A stretch of 64,000 nt of DNA. It comes from Deltaproteobacteria bacterium (GTDB lineage Bacteria; Myxococcota_A; Polyangia; Polyangiales; Ga0077539). The notes beneath the pieces were generated by a model. The model had not been told where the DNA came from. It saw only the letters and a program-made list of their open reading frames with translations, and made no database searches. Below, piece after piece: positions 1 to 8,526 of the stretch. Both the position numbers and the translations under genes were made by a program. Location: NCBI GenBank assembly GCA_016218725.1, contig JACRDB010000092.1:1-64000 (forward strand), given 5' to 3'. The stretch's first letter is position 1. The number at the start of each line of letters is the position of its first letter.

Positions 1-4
1 CGGG

Positions 5-83
5 CCCCTCTCCCTGTCGGGAGAGGGGGAGTAAGAGCCTGACATTACTGGTCTTACTCCCCCTCTCCCGACAGGGAGAGGGG
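5..83. repeat. Perfect 32-bp inverted repeat hairpin (arms 5-36 and 52-83, 15-nt loop)
   Basis: cccctctccctgtcgggagagggggagtaaga / tcttactccccctctcccgacagggagagggg are exact reverse complements. Confidence 0.93.
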
Positions 84-93
84 GCCGGGGGGG

Positions 94-591
94 CATAGGC
101 GTTAAGCGCCATCACGGTGTGGTGTCGTCGGGACCGATCCCCCAACGGTGCCGTGGCGCGCGGACCTTGCGTGGTGTTGGGCGGTGGAGGCCGGGGTTCG
201 CCAGGCGTAGGGTCCATGAGGTCGCGTCGCTCACCCCGGGCTACGGAACGCGGTCACCGCGCCTCCGCGCGGTTGCAGAGAGTGAGCTCGCGGGGAGGCG
301 GGGTGGGGAGGCGTGGCGACGCGGACTGGAGAGGCACGTGCTGCGCCCGCGGAAGCACCCCTCGCGCGGAAACCCCCTCGCCGCCTGTGAACACACGGAC
401 CGCACTCCTTGCAACCGCGCGGAGGCGCGGTGACCGCCTTCCGTAGCCCGGGGTGAGCGACGCGACCTCATGGACCACGGCTCGGCGAACCCCGGCCTCC
501 ACCGCCCAACACCACGCAAGGTCCGCGCGCCACGGCACCTTGGGGGGTCGGTCCCGACGACACCACAACGTGATGGCGCTTGACGCCTATG
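94..591. repeat. Long imperfect inverted repeat (~190-bp arms 94-285 and 403-591) around a ~117-bp centre; MITE-like noncoding element candidate
   Basis: cataggcgt(t/c)aagcgccatcac...cgcgcggttgca(g/a) reads the same from both ends with few mismatches; ORFs on both strands are mirror images. Confidence 0.85.
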
Positions 592-635
592 GGGCCGGGG
601 GGGTGAGGTCGCCGTCCGCGAGCCCAGGTCAGTGG

Positions 636-1853
636 CTACCTGAGTGACGAATCCCCGAGTTCCCTCGGCGACGCGGCGCCCGTGGCGGTGACGTCCCACG
701 CCGCGAGCGTGTGGCAGACCTCCCGGTAGGGCACCCGGGCCAGAGCCAGCACCGGGTCTCGCTCTTCATACAGACAGAAGCGCACGCTCAGGGTGGCGGG
801 CCCCGATGGGGCGGTGACCTCGACGAAGCGGTGCTCTCCGGGGCGGAGGGTGTTGTCCTGGTCGGGGCGCTCCGTCAGCGCGGCGCGGTCCACCCGGCGG
901 AGGATGTGGGCGCTGCCTCCAGGCCCCCCCCCTTTGGGCTCCAGGGACAGGGCGAGCTCGCGGCCGGGCTCCGCGGTCGGGAGGCGATGGCCGGCGCCGT
1001 TGGTGAGCCCCAGGACGCAGGAGAGCCTGGCTCCCAGAGCGGCGCAGCGCGGCGGATCGAGCGCGAGGTGCGCCTGGAGGAAGGCCCGATCCCTGGGACC
1101 CAGGAGCCGGTGGCTGCGACCCGCGCGCGGGGGCGTTCCGGCCGTGAGGGGCCGCTCCTCGGCGGGGAAATGGCACTCGACGCAGCGCATGCGGCCCCCG
1201 CGGGCGCGGTACTCCCGGTGCTCCTCGAAGGTCGGCAGGATCGCGCGCTGAAACTCCGCGCCGGGGAAGCCCTCGGCGGCGTGGCATCGCGCGCACAGCG
1301 CGTTGGCCCCAAAGGACGGGTCCACGGTCACCGCGTGGGGCACCGCCCCGGGGTCCAGCGGGAGGGGCCCCACCAGGGCGTCTCCGCGCTGGTGGCACAC
1401 CACGCAGGTGACGCCCTCGTCGTGGAGGGCGCGGTCAAAGCGCGCGTTGGGGCGCTGCCGGGGCCTCGGGGGGCCGAGGTCCGCGAAGCCCGTCACCTCC
1501 GTGGGCTGCTGCTCCCACAGCGGCGCGTGGCACCGCAGGCACGCGAAGATCCGCCCCTCGGACGCGTACTCGGCGACGAAGAACCGGTCGCTCATGGCCT
1601 GGCCGTGGAGGCTCCGGCGCCACTCCTCGGCGATGGCCCCGTGGCACGCGGCGCAGCCCGAGGCCCTAGGACTACCGAGGCCCCGCACGGGCTCCAGGGG
1701 CGGGAGCACCTTCGGCGTCAGGGCGTTGAAGTAGTACGCGCACAGCGCAAACCACGCCCCCCGGGCGACGGCCGCCAGGAGGAGGCACGCCAGGAGCGCC
1801 CCCGCGACGAGCCTACGGGTGCGCGCTCGGGCCGCCATCACCCGCCCTGGCAT
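636..1853 (-). CDS. Multiheme c-type cytochrome, membrane anchored
   Basis: N-terminal TM; five CxxCH motifs (CAACH, CLRCH, CVVCH, CARCH, CVECH); start chosen at MPGRV to avoid overlap with the divergent gene. Confidence 0.85.
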   Translation of the reverse strand: MPGRVMAARARTRRLVAGALLACLLLAAVARGAWFALCAYYFNALTPKVLPPLEPVRGLGSPRASGCAACHGAIAEEWRRSLHGQAMSDRFFVAEYASEGRIFACLRCHAPLWEQQPTEVTGFADLGPPRPRQRPNARFDRALHDEGVTCVVCHQRGDALVGPLPLDPGAVPHAVTVDPSFGANALCARCHAAEGFPGAEFQRAILPTFEEHREYRARGGRMRCVECHFPAEERPLTAGTPPRAGRSHRLLGPRDRAFLQAHLALDPPRCAALGARLSCVLGLTNGAGHRLPTAEPGRELALSLEPKGGGPGGSAHILRRVDRAALTERPDQDNTLRPGEHRFVEVTAPSGPATLSVRFCLYEERDPVLALARVPYREVCHTLAAWDVTATGAASPRELGDSSLR

Positions 1854-1936
1854 AGCCGCCCGGCCCCCACTCTGCAACGGCGCCGTCGCTGGAAGGGAGG
1901 CCCGCGAGGCGCTATGGTGCTCCGAGCGCCCGCACG

Positions 1937-2872
1937 ATGACCCGACCGCGCCTGCGATCAATCTCGGTGCCGATCACCTTCGGGGCGGTGACCATCTGCC
2001 TCGCGGTGGCGCTGCTGGTGGGGTGGACGCTGATCACCGCCCGCGCCGCGGGGCCCGCGGAGGACGTCGCCCGGAGCCTCTGGCTCCTTGTGGGGGGGGT
2101 CCTGGCCTTCGGGGTGATCCTCACGGTGCTGGCGCTCTTCACGGTGTTCCTGTCCAGGCAGATCCTGGAGGTGCGCCGGCAGGACAGCTTCATTGACTCC
2201 GTGACCCACGAGCTCAAGAGCCCGCTGGCGTCCATCAAGCTGTGCCTCCAGACCCTGGAGCGGCCGGGCCTCGACCCCACGCAGAAGGCCGAGCTGCAGC
2301 GCATGATGTCCGCCGACGTGGACCGCCTGGCGGCCTTCATCGATGACGTCCTGCAGGCGTCGCGGATCGCCCACGAGCGCGTGGGGGTCACGCTCTCGGA
2401 CGTGGAGCTTCGGCCCCTGGTGGAGCACTGCGCGGACGCGGTGGCCTCGCGGCACCGGGTGGACCGGGCCAGGCTCCAGGTGTCCGTGGCGCCGGACCTC
2501 AAGGTCTACTCCGACCGCGCAGCCCTGGAGATCATCGTGCGCAACCTGGTGGACAACGCCGTGAAGTACTCCGACCCGCCGCCCTCGGTGGACGTCACCG
2601 CGCTCCTCACGGAGGACCGCAAGGTGTGCCGCATCGAGGTGCAGGACCAGGGCATCGGCGTGCCGCCGGGGGACCTCTCGCGGATCTTCCACAGGTTCTA
2701 CCGGGTGTCCGAGGAGGGCGTGCTCAAGCGCCGCGGGACGGGCCTCGGGCTCTTCGTGGTGAGCGCGCTGGTGCGCAACCTCGGCGGTGACGTGGAGGCC
2801 TTCTCCAAGGGCCTCGGGACCGGCACCCGCGTGCGCGTGGAGCTCCCCGCGGCGGCCTCGGGGGACCGGTGA
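1937..2872 (+). CDS. Sensor histidine kinase (two TM, HisKA + HATPase_c)
   Basis: DSVTHELKSPLASIKL H-box; NLVDNAVKYS N-box; GTGLGLFVV G-box. Confidence 0.95.
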   Translation: MTRPRLRSISVPITFGAVTICLAVALLVGWTLITARAAGPAEDVARSLWLLVGGVLAFGVILTVLALFTVFLSRQILEVRRQDSFIDSVTHELKSPLASIKLCLQTLERPGLDPTQKAELQRMMSADVDRLAAFIDDVLQASRIAHERVGVTLSDVELRPLVEHCADAVASRHRVDRARLQVSVAPDLKVYSDRAALEIIVRNLVDNAVKYSDPPPSVDVTALLTEDRKVCRIEVQDQGIGVPPGDLSRIFHRFYRVSEEGVLKRRGTGLGLFVVSALVRNLGGDVEAFSKGLGTGTRVRVELPAAASGDR

Positions 2873-3594
2873 GCGAGGGCTCCGGCGCGCCCGCCCCGCA
2901 GCGGCTCCTCCTCGTCGAGGACGAGGCCCACCTGGCCGCGGGGCTCCGGCTGAACCTCGAGCTCGAAGGCTACCAGGCGGACGTGGCCTCCACCGCGCGC
3001 CAGGCCGGGGAGTTCCTCCTGACCCGCGGGGGCTACGACGCCATCGTCCTTGACGTGATGCTCCCGGACCTGGACGGCTTCGCGCTCTGCGAGAAGCTCC
3101 GGGAGGCCGGGGACCACACGCCGGTGATCATGCTCACGGCCCGCGCCGCCGCGGAGGACCGGGTCCGGGGCCTGGAGGCCGGGGCGGACGACTACCTGGT
3201 CAAGCCCTTTGAGCTCAACGAGCTCCTGGCGCGCGTGCGGTCCATGCTCCGTCGGCGCCGCTGGGAGCGCGGGGAGGAGCCCGCCCGGCGCCCGAAGGTG
3301 CTCACCGTGGGCGCCGCGGTGATCGACCTGGACACCTACGAGGCCAAGGCCCACGGGAGCCCCGTGCACCTCACGCGCCTGGAGCTGGACCTCTTGCGCT
3401 TCTTCGTGGAGAACCCCAACCGGGTGGTCTCCCGGGACGAGCTCCTGGAGCAGGTCTGGAAGCTCCGGAACTACTCCACGCACCGCACCGTGGACAATTT
3501 CATCTCGCGGCTGCGGCGCCACGTGGAGGCCGACCCCGCGAATCCCACGCTCCTGGTGAGCGTCCGAGGCACCGGCTACCGCTACGTCCCGTGA
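2869..3594 (+). CDS. OmpR/PhoB-family response regulator
   Basis: LLLVEDE...DAIVLDVMLPDLDGF receiver; C-terminal winged helix ending VRGTGYRYVP; 4-bp overlap with the kinase. Confidence 0.95.
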   Translation: MSEGSGAPAPQRLLLVEDEAHLAAGLRLNLELEGYQADVASTARQAGEFLLTRGGYDAIVLDVMLPDLDGFALCEKLREAGDHTPVIMLTARAAAEDRVRGLEAGADDYLVKPFELNELLARVRSMLRRRRWERGEEPARRPKVLTVGAAVIDLDTYEAKAHGSPVHLTRLELDLLRFFVENPNRVVSRDELLEQVWKLRNYSTHRTVDNFISRLRRHVEADPANPTLLVSVRGTGYRYVP

Positions 3595-3627
3595 CAAAAC
3601 AGTGACAGGGCCTGACCAAACGGTGAC
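3592..3627. promoter_or_regulatory. Candidate response-regulator operator: TGAC repeats at 3592, 3603, 3613, 3624
   Basis: tgacaaaacagtgacagggcctgaccaaacggtgac; 11/10/11-bp spacing; just upstream of the desaturase start. Confidence 0.55.
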
Positions 3628-3662
3628 GGACCCGGCGGGCGCCCGGCCCTACGGTCAGGGCC

Positions 3663-4568
3663 ATGGAAGCACTCCCCGCGGCCCCTCGCCACCGCTACCA
3701 GTGGGCGGACCTCTCGGTGTTCATCGCCTTCCACCTGGCGGCCCTGGGGGCCTTCCTGGTGCCCTGGACCGCGCGCAGCGTGGGGCTTCTCCTGGGGCTC
3801 TACCTCCTCCGGATGTTCGCCGTCACCGCGGGCTACCACCGGTATTTCGCGCACCGGACCTTCAAGACCTCCCGGTGGTTCCAGCTTGCCCTGGCCTTCC
3901 TCGCGGAGACGAGCCTCCAGCGGGGGGCCCTCTGGTGGGCCGCCCACCACCGCAAGCACCACAAGTACAGCGACCTGCCCGGGGACCTGCACTCGCCCCT
4001 CCGCGACGGCTTCTGGCACTCCCACCTCCTCTGGATCTACGACCACAACGACGCCACGGACACGAAGCGCATCGAGGACTTCGCGCGCTTCCCCGAGCTG
4101 CGCTTCCTGGACCGCCACTGGCAGCTCCCGGCCTGGGTCCTCGGGATCGCGTGCTACCTCATCGCCGGACCGTCGGGGCTCCTGGTGAGCTTCTTCCTCG
4201 GCACGGTGATCCTGTGGCATGCCACCTTTACCATCAACTCGCTGGCCCACGTCTGGGGCGCGCGGCGCTTCCCCACCACGGACACCTCGCGCAACAACCT
4301 CTGGCTGGCGCTCCTCACGCTGGGTGAGGGCTGGCACAACAACCACCACCACTACCAGTCCTCGGCCCGCCAGGGCTTCTACTGGTGGGAGGTGGATGTG
4401 ACATATTATGTCCTTCGGGCGCTGTCCCTCGCGGGCGTGGTGCGGGACCTCAGGGAGACGCCCGAGCGGGTGCTCGCCGAGGGCCGCGCCCTCGACGCGA
4501 GGCGCCGTCGGGAGCGCGCCAGCGCGCCCTCAGAGCCGCTGCCGGTAGCGCTCCCCGAGGCGCCGTGA
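3663..4568 (+). CDS. Acyl-CoA (delta-9-type) fatty acid desaturase
   Basis: Histidine boxes HRYFAHR, HHRKHHKYSD, HNNHHHYQSSARQGFYWWEVD; multiple TM segments. Confidence 0.93.
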   Translation: MEALPAAPRHRYQWADLSVFIAFHLAALGAFLVPWTARSVGLLLGLYLLRMFAVTAGYHRYFAHRTFKTSRWFQLALAFLAETSLQRGALWWAAHHRKHHKYSDLPGDLHSPLRDGFWHSHLLWIYDHNDATDTKRIEDFARFPELRFLDRHWQLPAWVLGIACYLIAGPSGLLVSFFLGTVILWHATFTINSLAHVWGARRFPTTDTSRNNLWLALLTLGEGWHNNHHHYQSSARQGFYWWEVDVTYYVLRALSLAGVVRDLRETPERVLAEGRALDARRRRERASAPSEPLPVALPEAP

Positions 4569-4585
4569 GCGACCGACGGGCGACC

Positions 4586-4966
4586 TCAACGGTCCGCGGC
4601 GTCGCTCCAGGAGAAGGCCAGGACCATACCGTCCAGGCTCCCAGCGAGGGACCGGCGACCGCCGCGGTTGGCGGCGCCGTTCAGGTTCGGTGAGCTCGCC
4701 CCGGGCGCGACGGTGACGCCCGCGACGGTGAGCGTAGACGCGCAGCGGTTGGTCACGACGATCCCGGTGGGGGAGGGGCCGGAGCAACCGTTGGACGAGT
4801 GCCCATTGGCGACCTGGAGGCAGGCGACCGCAGGCTCCACCCTCGCGTCCTGCGAGTCTCCCACGACATAGCACCCGCCGCAGGCGGCCGCGCCGCGCCC
4901 AAGCGCCCCGAGGAGCAGCAGGGCCCCCAGGGCCCGAAGGCGCGTCGCCCAGGAAGGTACGGTCAT
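4586..4966 (-). CDS. Secreted Cys-containing hypothetical protein
   Basis: MTVPSWATRLRALGALLLLGALGRGAAACGG signal peptide. Confidence 0.6.
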   Translation of the reverse strand: MTVPSWATRLRALGALLLLGALGRGAAACGGCYVVGDSQDARVEPAVACLQVANGHSSNGCSGPSPTGIVVTNRCASTLTVAGVTVAPGASSPNLNGAANRGGRRSLAGSLDGMVLAFSWSDAADR

Positions 4967-5051
4967 GGCTCGATCCTGGTCGAGTCTGGGACGCCTGGCA
5001 ACAGGGAATCGTGGCGCGTGGACGTGGCGGCCTGGCATGACCGCGGTGGCG

Positions 5052-6863
5052 CTAGAAGCTCTCCGCCGGGACCTCCATGGTCGTGAGGTCGCTGCGCTCC
5101 ACGAGCCCACGGGCCAGGGCGACCTCGGGCAGCACCTCGCGGCAGTAGAAGCGCGCGCTGGCCACCTTGCCCTGGTAGAACGCCCGGTCCGCGGGCGACG
5201 CCTCGGGCAGGCGCCGCAGCGCCAGGGCCGCGTGGCGCACCAGGAGCCACGCCACCAGCACCTGCGCCATGGACGTCAGGGCCCGGTTGGCGTGGAGCCC
5301 CACGTGGTAGACGCTCTCCCCGAGCTTGCCGAGGAGCGCGCCCAGGAGCCCCTGGAGGTCCCCCACGGCCGTGGCCAGGAGCGCGCGCTCCGTGGCCAGC
5401 GCCTCGCCGCCCTCGGCGCCGCGGAGGGTCTCTTCAACTTCGGACAGGAGCGCGTTGAGCGTGGCTCCGCCGTCCTTTCCGACCTTGCGAAACACAAGAT
5501 CCAGGGCCTGGATGTGCGTGGTCCCTTCGTACACCGAGTCGATCTTCTGGTCCCGGAGGTACTGGGCGATGGGGTAGTCTTCGACGTACCCTGAGCCCCC
5601 GAGGGTCTGGAGCGAGAGCGTGAGCTGCGTCCAGGCCGTCTCCGAGGCGTAACCCTTGACCAGCGGGAGGAGGAGGTCATTGCGCAGGTCGTCCCCGGTG
5701 ACGCCGTGGCCACCCGCCAGCTCCACCCGGTCCTGGACGTGGGCGGTGAAGGCGCACAGGGCCCTCAGGCCCTCGGCGTGGGCCTTCTGCGAGAGTAGCA
5801 TGCGCCGCACGTCCGGGTGTTGGAGGATGGTCACCCGGGGCGAGGCCTTGTCGTTGGCGCGGGCGAGGTCCGGGCCCTGGACCCGCTCGCGGGCGTACGC
5901 CAGGGCGTTCAAATACCCCGTGGAGAGCCCCGCCAGGGACTTCACCCCCACGGCCATGCGGGCGTACTCGATCACGTGGAACATCTGACGGATGCCGTCG
6001 TGGCGGTCCCCGAGGAGCCAGCCCAGGGCGGGCTTCGCGCCCCCATAGGCCACCTCGCACGTCACGCTGGCCTTGATGCCGAGCTTCTTCTCCAGGCCCG
6101 TGACGGTCCAGCCGTTGCGCTCCCCCGGGGAGCCGTCCTCGTTCACCAGGTACTTGGGCACCACGAAGAGCGAGAGACCCCGCGTTCCGGGGCCAGCGCC
6201 CTCGGGCCTCGCCAGGACGAAATGAATGACGTTCTCGGTCATGTCCTGGTCCGCGGAGGTGATGAAGCGCTTGGTGCCCTCCAGGGCCCAGAGGTCGCCC
6301 TCCACCTGCCTCGCGCGGGTGCGGCCGGCGCCGACGTCGCTGCCCGCGTCGGGCTCCGTGAGCACCATGGCCCCGCCCCAGCGGCGCTCCACCAGGTGCG
6401 GCAGGAAGCGCTCCTTCTGCGAGGGGGTCCCGAGGCGATCGAGCACCTTGGCGAGGAAGTTCCCGAGGCCATAGAACGCCGCCGAGGCGTTGGACCCCGA
6501 CGCCAGCTCAAAGCCTGCCCAGGTGACCGTCGGCGGCGCCCCGACGCCCCCGAGGTTCACGGGCACCTCCAGGAGGTCCCAGCCCCCCTCTTGAAAACCC
6601 CTCACGGCGCGCTTGAGGGCCTCCGGCAGGTGCGGGGTGCCGTCCTCGCCGAGCGTCGGGGGCTCGCGGTCCAGGTCCACGTAGGAGGTGCCGAACTCCT
6701 TGCGGCAGTACGCCTCCAGGCCCGCCAGGCTCTCGCGCATGGAGGCCTCGTCCAGGTGCGCGAAGGGCCCCTGCCCCAGGGTCCTGCGGCCGATGTCCAG
6801 GAACTCGAAGAGGTTGAAGAAGATGTCCCGCAGATTGCTCTTGTAGTGCTCGGTGGCGCTCAT
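5052..6863 (-). CDS. Acyl-CoA dehydrogenase
   Basis: AMVLTEPDAGSDVG..., EGTKRFITSADQD, LQTLGGSGYVEDYPIAQYLRDQKIDSVYEGTTHIQALDLV. Confidence 0.95.
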   Translation of the reverse strand: MSATEHYKSNLRDIFFNLFEFLDIGRRTLGQGPFAHLDEASMRESLAGLEAYCRKEFGTSYVDLDREPPTLGEDGTPHLPEALKRAVRGFQEGGWDLLEVPVNLGGVGAPPTVTWAGFELASGSNASAAFYGLGNFLAKVLDRLGTPSQKERFLPHLVERRWGGAMVLTEPDAGSDVGAGRTRARQVEGDLWALEGTKRFITSADQDMTENVIHFVLARPEGAGPGTRGLSLFVVPKYLVNEDGSPGERNGWTVTGLEKKLGIKASVTCEVAYGGAKPALGWLLGDRHDGIRQMFHVIEYARMAVGVKSLAGLSTGYLNALAYARERVQGPDLARANDKASPRVTILQHPDVRRMLLSQKAHAEGLRALCAFTAHVQDRVELAGGHGVTGDDLRNDLLLPLVKGYASETAWTQLTLSLQTLGGSGYVEDYPIAQYLRDQKIDSVYEGTTHIQALDLVFRKVGKDGGATLNALLSEVEETLRGAEGGEALATERALLATAVGDLQGLLGALLGKLGESVYHVGLHANRALTSMAQVLVAWLLVRHAALALRRLPEASPADRAFYQGKVASARFYCREVLPEVALARGLVERSDLTTMEVPAESF

Positions 6864-6978
6864 TGCCCGGGCATATACATCGCCAGCGTCAGGGGTTGAA
6901 GGAGCGGACCGCGGGTAGGTTCTAGTGGGAGAGAGACCCACCTTGGAGTACAGTGCCTCCGAGTCTCTCTTCGGTGGC

Positions 6979-7740
6979 TCAACCCGGGTGGGCGCCCGCC
7001 GTGGAGGCGTCGCCTGCGCCGGACGGGCCCGAGGTGGGCACCGCGAGCGCGGGGGGCGCGACGATGCCCACGAGCTCGATCTCGAACACGAGCGTGGCGC
7101 CCGGAGGGATGCCCCGCTGGCCGCGGTCGCCGTAGGCCAGGTCCGAGGGGCACACCAGCCGCGCCTTGCCGCCCACGCGGAGGCGCTGGACCCCTTCGGT
7201 CCAGCACGGGATCACGCCGCCGAGGGGGAACTCCACGGGCTCGTTGGGTGTGGAGCGGTCGAACTCGGTGCCGTTGATGAGGGTGCCGCGGTAGTTCACG
7301 CGCACCGTGTCCTGGGTCGTGGGCTGCGGGCCATTGCCCGCCTGAAGCTCCCGGTAGAGGAGCCCCGACGGGAGCCGCTGGGTGCCGGCCACCTGGGCCT
7401 CGCGGGTGATGAACTCCCGGCCCCGGGTCTGCTCTTGCGAGGCGCGGGCCGTCTGCCGGGTGCGCTCGAGCTCTCCGATGCGGGGGCCCCACTCCTGGAG
7501 GCGCACCGCGGGGGTGACGCCGAGCACCTGGTCGTGGACGCCCCGCTGTACGATGGCGAGATCGGCGGGGGTCAAGCTGAAGCCGCCCATGCGCTGACCC
7601 ATCACCAGCCCGAGGGCGTAGAGGGTCTTCTGCTCGTCGGTCTGGAGCGGAGCGTTGGCGCCGGGCGTGGCGGGCGCGGTGGTCGCGGCCTTGTTGCACG
7701 CCGACGCGAGGAGGAGGGTGCCGAAGATCCAGGGGCGCAT
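6979..7740 (-). CDS. FKBP-type peptidyl-prolyl cis-trans isomerase lipoprotein
   Basis: Lipobox LLLASAC; VRVNYRGTLINGTEFDRS...GVIPCWTEGVQRLRVGGKARLVCPSDLAYGDRG..IPPGATLVFEIELVGI. Confidence 0.93.
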   Translation of the reverse strand: MRPWIFGTLLLASACNKAATTAPATPGANAPLQTDEQKTLYALGLVMGQRMGGFSLTPADLAIVQRGVHDQVLGVTPAVRLQEWGPRIGELERTRQTARASQEQTRGREFITREAQVAGTQRLPSGLLYRELQAGNGPQPTTQDTVRVNYRGTLINGTEFDRSTPNEPVEFPLGGVIPCWTEGVQRLRVGGKARLVCPSDLAYGDRGQRGIPPGATLVFEIELVGIVAPPALAVPTSGPSGAGDASTAGAHPG

Positions 7741-8048
7741 GGGGGGTGAGGTGGTCCTTTCGAGGAAGGTCGGCGCTCTACCACCGCGGGGGTCGCATTT
7801 CCATAGCTCGCTCCGCTCGGGCCCGCGCGTCTTTAGGGTCGGGCTCCTTCCTCGGCACGGGCGCGGAGGACCCGGAATGGAGCGGCAGCAGCGGCCTGGA
7901 TGGCATGGCAGGCTTGCCTCGAACTCCGCCCCGTGCGAGGCTCCTACCAGCCAGCGGAGGAGGCGCGAGGTCCTCGGCCTTCAAACCGAGGGTGGAGCGC
8001 ACCAATGGGCGTGGACAGAGTATGTCCATATCACCTGAGGCAGAAGCA

Positions 8049-8522
8049 ATGATCACTCGGCGTCGGGTGCTTGTGTCTGTGACCTGGGGACTCGCCCTGG
8101 GTCCGCGACTGGCACGGGCGCAGCGCCCGCGGCGGCAACCGCCTTCGGCCCTCGACACGGTGCGGAACGGGGTTCTGCTCTTCCAGCAGAACGTCATCTG
8201 GAGCACCTTCGCGGCGCGGACCGGCTTCGGTTCGAGGTTCGTGGCGGGGCTCTCAGATTGGCGCAGCAGCGTGCGCACCGCGCAGAGCGTCGAGCAACTC
8301 CGGTCGCGCCTGGCGCCCCTGGGGGCGGTCCTGTCAGTCTCTACTCAGGAGTCCTGGCGCGCTCGACGCATCCCCTGGCTGGGCGAGGTCAACGCGGCGT
8401 CCAGTGAGCGGGTCCTCGCGCAGCGGCTGCTGGAGCTCGAGGGCGCGATGCTCTCGGACGTGATGCGGCCGGACTGGGGGCGCGAGCGCGCGGCGTGGGC
8501 GGCATCGCTGAGCGCCGTGTGA
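8049..8522 (+). CDS. Hypothetical exported protein with possible Tat signal
   Basis: MITRRRVLVSVTWGLALGPRLARAQ; alternative start at 8022. Confidence 0.55.
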   Translation: MITRRRVLVSVTWGLALGPRLARAQRPRRQPPSALDTVRNGVLLFQQNVIWSTFAARTGFGSRFVAGLSDWRSSVRTAQSVEQLRSRLAPLGAVLSVSTQESWRARRIPWLGEVNAASSERVLAQRLLELEGAMLSDVMRPDWGRERAAWAASLSAV

Positions 8523-8526
8523 GGCA

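Noticed and set aside
117-699. ORFs of 104-152 aa on both strands
   Set aside because: Mirror-image ORFs produced by the long inverted repeat; Arg/Pro-rich translation without family features.
7965-7995. cctcggccttcaaaccgagg, resembling a tRNA-Sec anticodon arm (cTTCAAA)
   Set aside because: Loop is 8 nt rather than 7 and there is no matching acceptor stem or GGTTCGA T-arm nearby; simple hairpin.
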